Shown: positions 8,520 to 17,499 of the stretch, piece by piece
How positions within the stretch are numbered: the stretch's first letter is position 1
How the letters are laid out: every line of letters begins with the position of its first letter
Origin: Flavobacterium tiangeerense
GTDB taxonomy: Bacteria; Bacteroidota; Bacteroidia; Flavobacteriales; Flavobacteriaceae
Direction of reading: 5' to 3'
Length of the DNA stretch: 64,000 nt
Assembly: GCF_007830355.1 (NCBI RefSeq)
Contig: NZ_VLKO01000010.1
Span: 62,001 to 126,000, forward strand
Made by a program: the position numbers and the translations under genes
Notes under the pieces: generated by a model
What the model saw: the letters and a program-made list of their open reading frames with translations, nothing else
Told to the model about the DNA's origin: nothing
Databases searched by the model: none

Positions 8520-10487
8520 ATGAAAACCACAAAACAAAAAATTGGTCTTTTTTTTAAGATACTCCTCGTGGTAATATGCCTTATTGTTGGAGGTTTTTTT
8601 ATTTTTAGAGATGCCGTTTTACAACAAACTTTAGATAAAATTTCAAATGAAATGACGGTAGAATACAACAGTAGTTTCACCGTTAAAAAAGCCTCATTTG
8701 ATGGTTTATCTGGCCTTAGCATGACTGGAATTACGCTCGTACCTAAAGATGCTGATACTCTTTTTAAAATTGAAAAAATAAAAACAACGGTGAACCTCTT
8801 GAAACTAATTTCGGGCGAGGTGCAACTGGGAACATTAGACATACAAAACGGTTACATTCAACTGGTAAAAAAAGGAAAAAAAAGAAACTTTGATACGTTC
8901 TTGAAAAAGGATCCCTCAGCGGAAAAAACCAATGAAAAAAGGGATTACGCCGAATTCGCTTATGCTCTAATTACCAAAATATTGAATTTAGTTCCTACAG
9001 ATATGGTGCTAGACAACCTTGCTTTTAAAATAGATGATAACGGCAATAAAACAAACATCAATTTTCAAAAACTACGTTTAGCGAATAAACAATTGGAGAC
9101 ATCCATAAAAGTAGAAACCAATACCATCTCACAACGGTGGAAACTTAAAGGTTTTGCAGATCCAAGAAATAAAAAAGCAGATATTCAGTTTGTAAACATT
9201 GATACTGGCGCCATTAAACTCCCGTATTTTGATGAACGTTTCAACTTGAAAACTAGTTTCAACACCATACGATTAAATCTTGAAAACATTGACAAAGATG
9301 GCGATGAGCTACACATTGCTGGCTTTATGGCTATTGCCAATTTAAAAATCAATCATCCTAAAATAGCCAATAAAGATGTAGTGTTGCAAAATGCTAAGTT
9401 TGACTACCGTTTTTTATTAGGTTCCGATTTCATTTCTATTGACAGTACCTCAACCGTACAACTCAATAAGATAAAATTCCATCCTTACCTTGCCTATGAC
9501 ACTGCTCTTGACACGCTATACAAACTAAAGGTAAATATCCCAAAAATGAAAGCTCAGGATTTCATAACCTCCTTACCTGAAGGCTTGTTTACGCATTTCA
9601 AAGGCATGGAAGCAAGCGGAACTTTCTCCTATAAATTGGATTTTGCTTTCAATCAAAACAAACCCAACCGTTTGGTTTTTGACAGTACTTTAAAGAAAGA
9701 AAACTTAAAAATTACAAAATATGGCGACGCGAACTTAACCAAGCTCAATGGAGAGTTTGTGTACCAAGCCTTGATTAATAACGTTTTACAAAGACCAGTT
9801 CTTGTGGGTACCGCAAACCCTAATTACACCCCATTAGATCAAATTTCGCCTTACCTGCAAAAATCAGTTTTAACTACTGAGGATCCTTCGTTTTTCTCAC
9901 ATCGCGGCTTTATCAGTGAGGCCTTCAAACAATCGATTGTAAAAAACATTAGAACCAAAAAGTTTGCTCGTGGTGCTAGTACTATAAGTATGCAACTCGT
10001 GAAAAATGCTTTTTTGAGCAGAGAAAAAACGCTTTCGCGAAAGCTTGAAGAAATATTATTAGTTTACATCCTTGAAAACAACCGCATTGTGAGCAAAGAA
10101 CGGATGCTGGAAGTGTATTTTAACATTATCGAATGGGGTCCAAATGTATACGGAATAGGTGAAGCGAGTCAGTTTTATTTCCAGAAAACACCAGCGGAGT
10201 TGTCGCTAAATGAATGCTTATACTTGGCTCGAATTATTCCGAGTCCTAAGAAATTTATGTATCAGTTTAACGATCAAGGATTATTGAAAGATTTTGCCAC
10301 AAAACAAGAGCTTTTTTTGACAAAAATAATGCTTCGAAGAGGACTCTTGACTCCAGAAGACACCTTGTATACTTCAATACCTATTTTTGTCTCAGGACCT
10401 GCACGTTCTTTTATAAAGTTCAAAGTACTAGATTCAACCTTAATAAAAGTAGATTCACTTGCCGAAGGGACTGAATTTGATTTCTAA
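8520..10487 (+). CDS. Monofunctional peptidoglycan transglycosylase with long AsmA-like N-terminal region
   Basis: A 655-residue membrane-anchored protein. A single N-terminal membrane segment (about 12-30) precedes about 400 residues of beta-rich sequence resembling AsmA/DUF-type periplasmic regions. The GT51 glycosyltransferase domain follows at about 430-600: TEDPSFFSHRG with catalytic Glu454, GASTISMQLVKN, RKLEEILLVYILE with a second key Glu near 511, and EWGPNVYGIGEAS. There is no transpeptidase domain. It would polymerise lipid II glycan strands in the periplasm. It is larger than classical MtgA (about 240 residues). It is followed by a symmetric terminator. Confidence 0.85.
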   Translation: MKTTKQKIGLFFKILLVVICLIVGGFFIFRDAVLQQTLDKISNEMTVEYNSSFTVKKASFDGLSGLSMTGITLVPKDADTLFKIEKIKTTVNLLKLISGEVQLGTLDIQNGYIQLVKKGKKRNFDTFLKKDPSAEKTNEKRDYAEFAYALITKILNLVPTDMVLDNLAFKIDDNGNKTNINFQKLRLANKQLETSIKVETNTISQRWKLKGFADPRNKKADIQFVNIDTGAIKLPYFDERFNLKTSFNTIRLNLENIDKDGDELHIAGFMAIANLKINHPKIANKDVVLQNAKFDYRFLLGSDFISIDSTSTVQLNKIKFHPYLAYDTALDTLYKLKVNIPKMKAQDFITSLPEGLFTHFKGMEASGTFSYKLDFAFNQNKPNRLVFDSTLKKENLKITKYGDANLTKLNGEFVYQALINNVLQRPVLVGTANPNYTPLDQISPYLQKSVLTTEDPSFFSHRGFISEAFKQSIVKNIRTKKFARGASTISMQLVKNAFLSREKTLSRKLEEILLVYILENNRIVSKERMLEVYFNIIEWGPNVYGIGEASQFYFQKTPAELSLNECLYLARIIPSPKKFMYQFNDQGLLKDFATKQELFLTKIMLRRGLLTPEDTLYTSIPIFVSGPARSFIKFKVLDSTLIKVDSLAEGTEFDF

Positions 10488-10503
10488 ATCTCTCCTAGAA
10501 ACA

Positions 10504-10545
10504 AAAAACTCCAGCAGAAATGACTCATTTTCTGCTGGAGTTTTT
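10504..10545. terminator. Bidirectional terminator between convergent genes
   Basis: A 17-bp inverted repeat, AAAAACTCCAGCAGAAA (10504-10520) with TTTCTGCTGGAGTTTTT (10529-10545), carries A and T tracts on both sides. It serves the transglycosylase gene (+) and the aldo/keto reductase gene (-). Confidence 0.88.
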
Positions 10546-10598
10546 GTTAAGGAAGGATCAATACAAAGGGTTGTTCTTAAAAAAATACTATTTTTAAA

Positions 10599-11636
10599 TT
10601 AAGGTGCCGGATCTGGAATTGCAGCTTGTACTGCATCAATGTCTTTTAAAACCTCCTCCGAAAGTGTCACTTGAATCGTGTCAATGTTTTCTTTTAACTG
10701 TTCTAATGTTGTAGCTCCAATGATCGTGCTAGTTACAAAAGGCTGTTGTTCTATAAATGCCAAAGACAGTTCTGTCAAGGTCAATCCGTTTTTAATTGCA
10801 ATTTCATGATACAAACGAGTGGCTTGAGTACTTTGCTCGCTGTTGTATCTAGAGTATTGCGGGAATAAAGTAAGGCGTGCTTTTGGATGTGATTCACCGG
10901 TTAGGAATTTTCCAGATAAAATACCAAATGCCATCGGGGAATACGCCAATAAACCTACATTTTCTCTCAGACAAACTTCAGCGGAAGCATTTTCAAAAAG
11001 ACGGTTTAACAATGAATAGGGATTTTGAATCGTTTTTACTCTTGGCAGATTGTTGTATTTGCTTTCTTCCAAAAAACGCATGATTCCCCATGGATTTTCA
11101 TTTGACAACCCAATATGCTTGATTTTTCCAGCTTTTACAAAACTGTCCAGAGTTTCCAAGACAGCGTGAATGTTATCTTCCCAAGCATCCTCTTGTACTG
11201 TATAGCCGCGTTGCCCGAAATAATTCGTTTTGCGCTCTGGCCAGTGTAATTGGTACACATCCAGATAATCGGTTTGCAGTCGTTTTAGACTTTCGTCTAA
11301 AGCAAACTTGATGCTCGCTGGCGAGAAATCTAACTTTTCTCTCATATACCCAAAATTAGGATTAGGACCCGCGATTTTGGATGCCAAAACAATCGATTCT
11401 CTTTTGCCTGATTTTTTAAGCCAAGTCCCTATAATTCTCTCAGTACTTCCATAGGTATCTTTATTCGCTGGAATAGAATACATCTCCGCAGTATCAAAAA
11501 AATTAACTCCGTTTTCTAGTGCATAGTCCATTTGGGCGTGACCCTCAGCCTCAGTGTTTTGTTGACCAAAAGTCATTGTACCCAAACATATTTTACTGAC
11601 TTTTATATCAGTATTGGGTAAAGTAGTGTATTTCAT
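10599..11636 (-). CDS. NADP(H)-dependent aldo/keto reductase (Tas-like)
   Basis: A 345-residue TIM-barrel oxidoreductase of the AKR superfamily. The catalytic tetrad is visible: Asp48 and Tyr53 (FFDTAEMY), Lys87 (ASKIAG), His131 (YQLHWPER). NADP-binding features include SPMAFGILSGKFL and STIIGATTLEQLKENI. The sequence is closest to the E. coli Tas group. The physiological substrate is unknown; cytoplasmic carbonyl reduction is the family role. It lies downstream of the OmpA lipoprotein gene on the same strand, separated by a long hairpin. Confidence 0.92.
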   Translation of the reverse strand: MKYTTLPNTDIKVSKICLGTMTFGQQNTEAEGHAQMDYALENGVNFFDTAEMYSIPANKDTYGSTERIIGTWLKKSGKRESIVLASKIAGPNPNFGYMREKLDFSPASIKFALDESLKRLQTDYLDVYQLHWPERKTNYFGQRGYTVQEDAWEDNIHAVLETLDSFVKAGKIKHIGLSNENPWGIMRFLEESKYNNLPRVKTIQNPYSLLNRLFENASAEVCLRENVGLLAYSPMAFGILSGKFLTGESHPKARLTLFPQYSRYNSEQSTQATRLYHEIAIKNGLTLTELSLAFIEQQPFVTSTIIGATTLEQLKENIDTIQVTLSEEVLKDIDAVQAAIPDPAP

Positions 11637-11708
11637 AAAGTCGTAACGTTAAAAAGTCAAAAGTCATAAAGTCAATTGTTTTACTTGACGACTTTATGAC
11701 TTTTGACT
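11637..11708. repeat. Palindromic intergenic repeat built on AAGTC/GACTT
   Basis: A 19-bp perfect inverted repeat occupies 11655-11673 and 11690-11708 (AGTCAAAAGTCATAAAGTC and its complement). A further AAAGTC at 11637-11642 and a short nested GTCAA/TTGAC pair lie within or near it. It fills nearly all the space between two co-directional minus-strand genes. No T tract follows on either strand, so it is not a standard terminator. Confidence 0.75.
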
Positions 11709-11717
11709 ATGGAAAAA

Positions 11718-12659
11718 TTAATTTATATCATTCAACATCTCTGCGATTGCATCTAATCTTGGCGTTAAGATAATTTCGATTCTTCGATTTTTTGCTTTAC
11801 CCTCAGCAGTTGAATTACTTCCTAATGGTGAAAATTCACCTCTTCCAGCAGCAGTTAAATTTTGCTTGTTTATTTTTTTGTTTTCGCTCAAAATACCAAC
11901 AATTGAAGTGGCTCTTTTTGTAGACAAGTCCCAGTTATCTGCAATAGGACCAGATGCTGTAAAGGCATCATCATCTGTGTGACCTTCAATCAGTACAGAA
12001 ATATCTGGATTATCTCCCAATACTTTCCCTAGTTCTACAACCGCTTTTTTACCTTCAGATCCTACAGCCCAACTTCCTGAGTTAAAAAGGAGTTTATTCT
12101 CCATAGATACATATACTTTCCCGTTTTTTTGCTCAACGGTCAAGCCTTTTCCTTCAAAACTATTCAAGGCTTTAGACAAAGTTTCTTTTAGTTTTTTCAT
12201 GCTTGCTTCTTTGGCAGCAATCAAATCTTCAAGTTCTTTCAGTCTTTGTGCACTTTTACTCAAACGCTCTTGCTCTAGTGCTAGTGCTCTCCCTTTTTCA
12301 TCTAGTTGGTCCAGCAAATCCCTGTTTTTCTTCATGTTGCTTTGTAGCGCATCACCACTATTTTTTTCTAGCGCGGTATAGGAATCTTGAAGCATTTTAT
12401 ACTTGTTTTTACTTGCTTCTAAATCTGCTGCTGCTCTGGCAAGAGCAACTGTAGATTTGTCAAGATCAGCTTTTAAGGCGTCTCGGTCTATTTCGAGTTG
12501 GTTTTTAGCTTGCGATAGCGTAGCGTTTTCATCAGCTAAAGTTCTATTTTCTTTTTTAAGATCAGTAAATTTACTTTCTAGATCATTGTATATTTTCTTG
12601 GAAACACAAGATGTTGATAATGCGAGTACCAACAATCCGATTGAAATTTTTTTTATCAT
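11718..12659 (-). CDS. OmpA family peptidoglycan-binding lipoprotein
   Basis: A 313-residue outer-membrane-associated lipoprotein. The signal ends in a lipobox with Cys18 (LALSTSC). Residues about 25-170 are a long, alanine/lysine/glutamate-rich coiled coil. The C-terminal OmpA-like domain (about 185-300) contains the NxxLSxxRAxxI-type motif NWDLSTKRATSIV and GRGEFSPLGSNSTAEGKAKNRRIEI. It probably tethers the outer membrane to peptidoglycan. The architecture (lipobox, coiled coil, OmpA) is common in Bacteroidota. Confidence 0.92.
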   Translation of the reverse strand: MIKKISIGLLVLALSTSCVSKKIYNDLESKFTDLKKENRTLADENATLSQAKNQLEIDRDALKADLDKSTVALARAAADLEASKNKYKMLQDSYTALEKNSGDALQSNMKKNRDLLDQLDEKGRALALEQERLSKSAQRLKELEDLIAAKEASMKKLKETLSKALNSFEGKGLTVEQKNGKVYVSMENKLLFNSGSWAVGSEGKKAVVELGKVLGDNPDISVLIEGHTDDDAFTASGPIADNWDLSTKRATSIVGILSENKKINKQNLTAAGRGEFSPLGSNSTAEGKAKNRRIEIILTPRLDAIAEMLNDIN

Positions 12660-12726
12660 TTGTTTTAGTATTTATGTTGATTCAATTATTTAATACCCCG
12701 AAGTCATTAAGCTAAGAGCATTCCTC

Positions 12727-12849
12727 AAGCCCCAATAGCAGTAAAAATCCTTGTTGTTGTTTTTAAAAACAATAAGATTACTTCACTCAATTTTTATAAA
12801 CGCAGGAGTTCAGTGAATTACATTTATAGCGAGAGCGGGAACAAGCTCC
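12727..12849 (-). repeat. Structured intergenic repeat, copy A (enlarged)
   Basis: Read on the minus strand it begins GGAGCTTGTTCCCGCT and ends with GATTTTTACTGCTATTGGGG and CTT, the family ends. Its centre carries the palindrome around TTGTTTTTAAAAACAA. It is the longest copy (123 bp), with an extra internal hairpin using AATTCACTGAACTCC and TTGAGTGAAGTAATC. It lies between exonuclease III and the OmpA lipoprotein gene. Confidence 0.75.
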
Positions 12850-12857
12850 TGATCCTA

Positions 12858-13619
12858 CTACTCTATTTCAACCAAAATAGGGCAATGATCTGAGTGCACA
12901 GCATCTGCTAAAATTACAGCTCTTTTTAATTTATGTTTTAAATTTTCACTTACAAGATTGTAATCAATCCTCCATCCTTTATTATTTCCTCTTGCTCCAG
13001 CACGGTAACTCCACCATGAATATTGATGAGGCTCCTTGTTAAAATGTCTAAAACTATCTACAAATCCTGATTTCATAAACTGATCAAGCCAAGCTCTCTC
13101 TTGAGGCAAAAATCCAGAAACATTTTTATTTCGCACTGGATCATGAATATCTATTGCTTCATGACAAATATTATAATCGCCGCAAATTACTAGATTGGGA
13201 ATTTCTTTTTTGAGTTCGTTGATGTAGTTTTGAAAATCATCCATAAACATAAATTTATGATCCAATCTATCCATATTTGTTCCAGAAGGCAAGTATAAAC
13301 TCATAACAGATACCGAATCAAAATCAGCTCGAAGATTACGCCCCTCAAAATCCATATGCTCAATTCCCGTACCATAAAAAACAGAATTAGGTTTTGTTTT
13401 AGACAAAATTGCCACACCACTATACCCCTTTTTTGTAGCTGGATAGTAATATTGATAGGGATAACCTGCTTGTGTAATGGCATCAACTGGAATTTGATCT
13501 TCAGTAGCCTTAATTTCTTGTAGGCATATAACATCAGGATTTGCATGCTGTAACCATTCTAGAAAACCTTTTGTAATGGCTGCTCTAATACCATTTACAT
13601 TGTATGAAATAATTCTCAT
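12858..13619 (-). CDS. xth: Exodeoxyribonuclease III
   Basis: An AP endonuclease/3'-5' exonuclease of base-excision repair, 253 residues. Catalytic and metal-binding motifs are intact: YNVNGIRA (residues 6-13), LQEIKA with Glu35, GRNLRAD, YLPSG, GDYNICH, and the C-terminal SDHCPI with the catalytic His. The WRIDYNLVS segment is the usual substrate-binding motif. It is monocistronic with a candidate promoter about 105 bp upstream. Confidence 0.95.
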   Translation of the reverse strand: MRIISYNVNGIRAAITKGFLEWLQHANPDVICLQEIKATEDQIPVDAITQAGYPYQYYYPATKKGYSGVAILSKTKPNSVFYGTGIEHMDFEGRNLRADFDSVSVMSLYLPSGTNMDRLDHKFMFMDDFQNYINELKKEIPNLVICGDYNICHEAIDIHDPVRNKNVSGFLPQERAWLDQFMKSGFVDSFRHFNKEPHQYSWWSYRAGARGNNKGWRIDYNLVSENLKHKLKRAVILADAVHSDHCPILVEIE

Positions 13620-13725
13620 CAGGAAAAAAAATTGAAATTAACATTAAAATCATCAGGCTTAATTTAGAACCTAAATACCCAATTTTATGTATTAGTTTTA
13701 AAATCTTGTTTAAAAATATACGTTT

Positions 13726-13733
13726 CAAATGTA
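13726..13733 (-). promoter_or_regulatory. Candidate xth promoter (-7 element)
   Basis: On the minus strand this reads TACATTTG, an exact TAnnTTTG match, about 105 bp before the xth start. No clear -33 element was found. Confidence 0.35.
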
Positions 13734-13785
13734 ACAAAAAAGTAGAAGTTTGATGTAGAAAAATAGAGAAAATGGAGTTTTTTGC

Positions 13786-13793
13786 TATCTTTG
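13786..13793 (+). promoter_or_regulatory. Probable promoter of the OlsF-like gene (-7 element)
   Basis: TATCTTTG matches TAnnTTTG and ends 31 bp before the ATG. The upstream -33 element is not obvious. Confidence 0.5.
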
Positions 13794-13824
13794 TTTCTTG
13801 CACTAAAATAAAGAAAAAAAATAC

Positions 13825-15627
13825 ATGGGTCTAGTTACCGCGAAAGAAGTTGCAAAAGCAATTAATGCAGACAAGTACGGCGTTTTGGGTACGTTTTCTG
13901 GCTGGATATTAATGAAGGTGCTAAAAATCTCTACCTTGAATAAAGTATACAATAGAAACAAACACCTAGAAGATGTCGCTTTTTTGAATGGAGTTCTTGA
14001 TGATTTAAAAATAAAATTCGAAATCCCAGAAGAAGACTTAAAAAGATTACCAAAAGAAGGCGCCTATATTACCATCTCAAACCACCCACTTGGCGGAATT
14101 GATGGCGTTTTGTTATTAAAATTAATGCTAGAACGCGAGCCAAATTTTAAAATTATCGCTAATTTTTTATTACACCGCATAACTCCGTTAAAAAAATACA
14201 TCATGCCTGTAAATCCTTTTGAAAATCATAAGGATGTAAAATCAAGCGTGGTAGGCATTAAAGAAACACTGCGTCATTTAAGTGATGGCAAACCTCTAGG
14301 TATGTTTCCTGCAGGTGAGGTTTCTACATATAAAGATGGTAAATTAATGGTTGACAAACCTTGGGAAGAGGGCGCTATTAAAGTCATTAGAAAAGCACAA
14401 GTTCCTGTTGTCCCTATCTATTTTCATGCAAAAAACAGTAGGTTGTTTTACTTGCTTTCTAAGATTAGTGGGACTTTTAGAACAGCAAAATTGCCATCTG
14501 AAGTTTTTAGTCAAAAACGTAGAGTAATCAAAGTTCGTATAGGCAAACCAATCTCTGTAAATGAGCAAAACGAGCACACTACTCTTGAGGAATACTCTGA
14601 GTTTTTAAGGAAGAAAACCTATATGCTGGCTAATCCTTTTGAAAAGGAAAGCCCATTTTTACCTACTCCTACCTTAAAAATTCCTAAAAGTCCAAAAACG
14701 ATTGTTACGGCTGCAAGCCAAGACAAAATGATCAAGGAAGTAGAAGGATTGCGTACAACAGATTGCCGCTTACTGCAAAGTAAAAACTACGAAGTGTTTT
14801 TTGCAAGAGCTTCAAAAATTCCAAATATTCTTCATGAAATAGGCCGTCTTCGCGAAATTACTTTTAGAGAAGTAGGCGAAGGCACCAATGAATCTATAGA
14901 TCTTGACAAGCACGATCAATATTACCACCACTTATTTTTGTGGGATAACGAAGCTAACAAAATTGCAGGTGCATACCGAATGGGATTAGGAGCCGAAATT
15001 TACCCTAAATATGGCATAAATGGTTTTTACCTCAACGATTTATTTAGATTTGAACCTGAATTATATGATATGATGCACAAATCCATAGAAATGGGTCGCG
15101 CGTTTATCATTAAGGAATACCAACAAAAACCAATGCCACTTTTCTTGCTTTGGAAAGGAATTATGCACACTACATTACGTTATCCAGAGCATAAATTTTT
15201 ATTGGGCGGGGTAAGTATCAGCAATCAATTTTCTGATTTTTCAAAATCACTGATGATTGAGTTTATGAAATCAAATTATTATGATCCTTATATTGCTCAA
15301 TATATTCATCCTAAAAAAGCATATAAAGTCAAACTTAAAGATGCCGATAAAGATTTCATTTTCAACGAGACTGAAGCTGATTTGAATAAATTTGACAAAA
15401 TAATTGACGAATTGGAACCTGGCAGTTTGCGCTTACCTGTTTTGATTAAAAAATACATCAAACAAAACGCCAAAGTTGTGGCCTTTAATGTAGATCCACT
15501 ATTTAATAACGCGGTAGATGGCCTCATGTACATAAGAATAGCTGACATTCCCGAAAGCACTATGAAACCGGTAATGGAAGAATTTCAGGCCGAACTAGAA
15601 CGAAAATTAGCCGAAAAAGAAGATTAA
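13825..15627 (+). CDS. olsF: Bifunctional aminolipid acyltransferase, OlsF-like (PlsC domain plus GNAT/hemolysin domain)
   Basis: A 600-residue two-domain protein. The N-terminal half (about 70-270) is a PlsC/LPLAT acyltransferase: SNHPLGGIDG (His-x5-Asp variant), MPVNPFENHKDVKSS, FPAGEVS and VPVVPIYF. The C-terminal half (about 315-560) is a GNAT-type acyltransferase of the putative-hemolysin/OlsB group: LREITFREVGEGTN, YRMGLGAEIYPKYG, EMGRAFIIKEYQ, LLGGVSISNQFSDF. OlsF from Serratia and Flavobacterium has this order; there the C-terminal domain N-acylates ornithine and the N-terminal domain adds the second, ester-linked chain. The specific amino acid head group cannot be read from sequence. 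Confidence 0.8.
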   Translation: MGLVTAKEVAKAINADKYGVLGTFSGWILMKVLKISTLNKVYNRNKHLEDVAFLNGVLDDLKIKFEIPEEDLKRLPKEGAYITISNHPLGGIDGVLLLKLMLEREPNFKIIANFLLHRITPLKKYIMPVNPFENHKDVKSSVVGIKETLRHLSDGKPLGMFPAGEVSTYKDGKLMVDKPWEEGAIKVIRKAQVPVVPIYFHAKNSRLFYLLSKISGTFRTAKLPSEVFSQKRRVIKVRIGKPISVNEQNEHTTLEEYSEFLRKKTYMLANPFEKESPFLPTPTLKIPKSPKTIVTAASQDKMIKEVEGLRTTDCRLLQSKNYEVFFARASKIPNILHEIGRLREITFREVGEGTNESIDLDKHDQYYHHLFLWDNEANKIAGAYRMGLGAEIYPKYGINGFYLNDLFRFEPELYDMMHKSIEMGRAFIIKEYQQKPMPLFLLWKGIMHTTLRYPEHKFLLGGVSISNQFSDFSKSLMIEFMKSNYYDPYIAQYIHPKKAYKVKLKDADKDFIFNETEADLNKFDKIIDELEPGSLRLPVLIKKYIKQNAKVVAFNVDPLFNNAVDGLMYIRIADIPESTMKPVMEEFQAELERKLAEKED

Positions 15628-15645
15628 TATCAGTAGCATTATATA

Positions 15646-15685
15646 AATCCCGTCTCGTCCTAAAAAGATAAGACGGGATTTTTTA
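15646..15685 (+). terminator. Terminator after the OlsF-like gene
   Basis: Stem AATCCCGTCT (15646-15655) with AGACGGGATT (15671-15680), followed by a T tract. Confidence 0.85.
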
Positions 15686-15689
15686 TGTT

Positions 15690-15971
15690 TTAAAACCATG
15701 CCTTTTTACCTACTTGATACGTTTGAAAAAACTCTTCATCTGATTTTGTCAAATAAATAATCCCTTCAATAAGTCCTAATAAAGTCGTTACGGTTCCACA
15801 GGTAAACAAACTAATCAATAACCAAATAATCCCTTCGGTGGTGTAACCCAAAAAAAACTTATGAATTGCTAAAGGTCCTAAAAGAATAGCGAGCAACCCT
15901 GCTGGAAGTTTCTTATTGTCTTGTCGGTTATGTTGTGGTTGATTCCAAGATTCGTATTTTTGATTTTCCAT
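15690..15971 (-). CDS. TM2 domain-containing membrane protein
   Basis: A 93-residue protein with a polar N-terminus rich in N and Q and two membrane segments. The TM2 signature is clear: LLAILLGPLAIHKFFLGYT, then IIWLLISLFTCGTVTTLLGLIEGI split around a turn, then YLTKSDEEF. The family is membrane-embedded with no agreed function. It ends 5 bp from the terminator of the convergent OlsF-like gene. Confidence 0.88.
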   Translation of the reverse strand: MENQKYESWNQPQHNRQDNKKLPAGLLAILLGPLAIHKFFLGYTTEGIIWLLISLFTCGTVTTLLGLIEGIIYLTKSDEEFFQTYQVGKKAWF

Positions 15972-16014
15972 CGTTAGTTAATATTAGTTAATTAAGTAGT
16001 TTATATATTCTCAT

Positions 16015-17364
16015 TTATAAAAAGGCAGCGTCAATTGGCTCCCAAAGTTCAATTTTATTTCCTTCGCAATCCAGTATCCAAGCAAATTTTCCGTACTCAT
16101 AAGTCTGCATATCACCCACAATTGTTACACCTTCTTGTATTAATTTTTTCAATAATACCTCTAAATCAAGCACTCTAAAGTTTTGTATAAACTCTTTTTT
16201 GCTTGGCTCAAAATAAGTAGTATCTGTTGCAAATGGAGACCATTGCGTAGAACAATCCGCGCCGTTCTTATCTTTCCACCAAAAAGTAGATCCGTATTGA
16301 TCTGTTTTTAAACCCAAATGCTTTTCGTACCAAGCCGTTAAACCTTTAGGATCATTGGACTTAAAAAAGAAACCTCCAATTCCAGTTACGAGCTCTTCTG
16401 GCTCGATATCTTTGGCTTGACCAAAATACTTTGCTTTTATTTTATCTACAATAACTTGTGCTAATCGTTCCTTACTTTCTACGGTCCAACCGGCAATATG
16501 AGGTGTTAAAATTACATTTTTAGCTTGCAGTAAATATTGAAACGCTTCGGGAGTATTTTTGTCACTGAAAAGAGTTTCAAAAGAAAGTTTTTCATATTCT
16601 AAAACATCAAGTCCAGCACCAAGAATTTTTCCTGATTGTAAAGCTGCTACCAAATCTTGGGTGACTAGATTGTTCCCCCGTGAGGTGTTGATAATCCAAA
16701 ATGGTTTTACAAAGTTGTTGATAAAGGATGCGTTGATCATTTTATCAGTTTCTGGAGTCCAAGGAACGTGTAAGCTTAGCACGTCAACTTCTTGCTGAAA
16801 AGTATCGAGTGTTACTTGTTTCGCATTGACATCGCCTACGTTTTCTAGAATGTCGTAGCAAAGTACTTTTACATCAAAACCTCGAAGTTTTTTGGCAAAA
16901 GATTTCCCCATATTTCCGTAGCCAATAATACCTACCGTTTTACCATCTAGCTCATGACCTCTATTGCTTTCTCTACTCCAATGCCCTGCTCTAATTTCTT
17001 GATCCGCTTGATTTAAGTTATTGAACAATGACAGAATCATTCCTAACGAATGCTCTGCTACTGCATTCCTATTACCTTCGGGTGCGGCTATAAGCGCAAT
17101 GCCCTTTTGCGTAGCATAATCACAATCAATACTTTCTAATCCAGCACCCACACGTGCTATAAACTGTAAATTTGTTGCCTTGTCTAAAAATATTTTGTCA
17201 ATCTTAAAACGACTTCTAATCACGATTCCGTGATAATCCTGAATTTTAGATTCAATTTCCTCTTTTGAAGAAACATAATCACTGTGATTATGAAAACCAG
17301 CAGCTTGAAGTTGATCCCAGAGTACAGGATGATTGCTGTCTATGTGAAGGATATTGATAGCCAT
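16015..17364 (-). CDS. D-2-hydroxyacid dehydrogenase fused to a VOC (glyoxalase-like) domain
   Basis: A 449-residue protein, started at ATG 17364 (the frame extends to 17430, but MAINILHIDS is the normal start). Residues 1-318 form a phosphoglycerate-dehydrogenase-like enzyme: GIIGYGNMG (NAD binding, about 146-154), NTSRGNN with Arg229, GLDVLE with Glu256, LTPHIAGW with His289. Residues about 325-449 are a VOC/glyoxalase fold: TGIGGFFFKSNDPKGLTAWY, HLGLKTDQYGSTFWW, and the C-terminal EYGKFAWILDCEGNKIELWE motif. The dehydrogenase lacks the ACT domain of SerA. The fusion is unusual; the two halves are normally separate genes. The substrate is unknown. Confidence 0.82.
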   Translation of the reverse strand: MAINILHIDSNHPVLWDQLQAAGFHNHSDYVSSKEEIESKIQDYHGIVIRSRFKIDKIFLDKATNLQFIARVGAGLESIDCDYATQKGIALIAAPEGNRNAVAEHSLGMILSLFNNLNQADQEIRAGHWSRESNRGHELDGKTVGIIGYGNMGKSFAKKLRGFDVKVLCYDILENVGDVNAKQVTLDTFQQEVDVLSLHVPWTPETDKMINASFINNFVKPFWIINTSRGNNLVTQDLVAALQSGKILGAGLDVLEYEKLSFETLFSDKNTPEAFQYLLQAKNVILTPHIAGWTVESKERLAQVIVDKIKAKYFGQAKDIEPEELVTGIGGFFFKSNDPKGLTAWYEKHLGLKTDQYGSTFWWKDKNGADCSTQWSPFATDTTYFEPSKKEFIQNFRVLDLEVLLKKLIQEGVTIVGDMQTYEYGKFAWILDCEGNKIELWEPIDAAFL

Positions 17365-17445
17365 ATGTTCTAAATTTTGATTACTCAAATAAACAAAAAA
17401 AATACGGTTTATGGAGTAAACTGATGCCATAAGCCTTTAAAATTG

Positions 17446-17453
17446 TAAATTTG
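17446..17453 (+). promoter_or_regulatory. Probable nhaA promoter (-7 element)
   Basis: TAAATTTG, an exact TAnnTTTG match, 46 bp before the nhaA ATG. Confidence 0.45.
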
Positions 17454-17499
17454 TGCTTTGTATTTTTCACACTCCTACAAAACAAACTCAAAATAAATA

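Noticed and set aside
13749..13793. A full two-part promoter for the OlsF-like gene using TTTG at 13749
   Set aside because: The spacer to TATCTTTG is 33 bp, too long; only the -7 box is supported.
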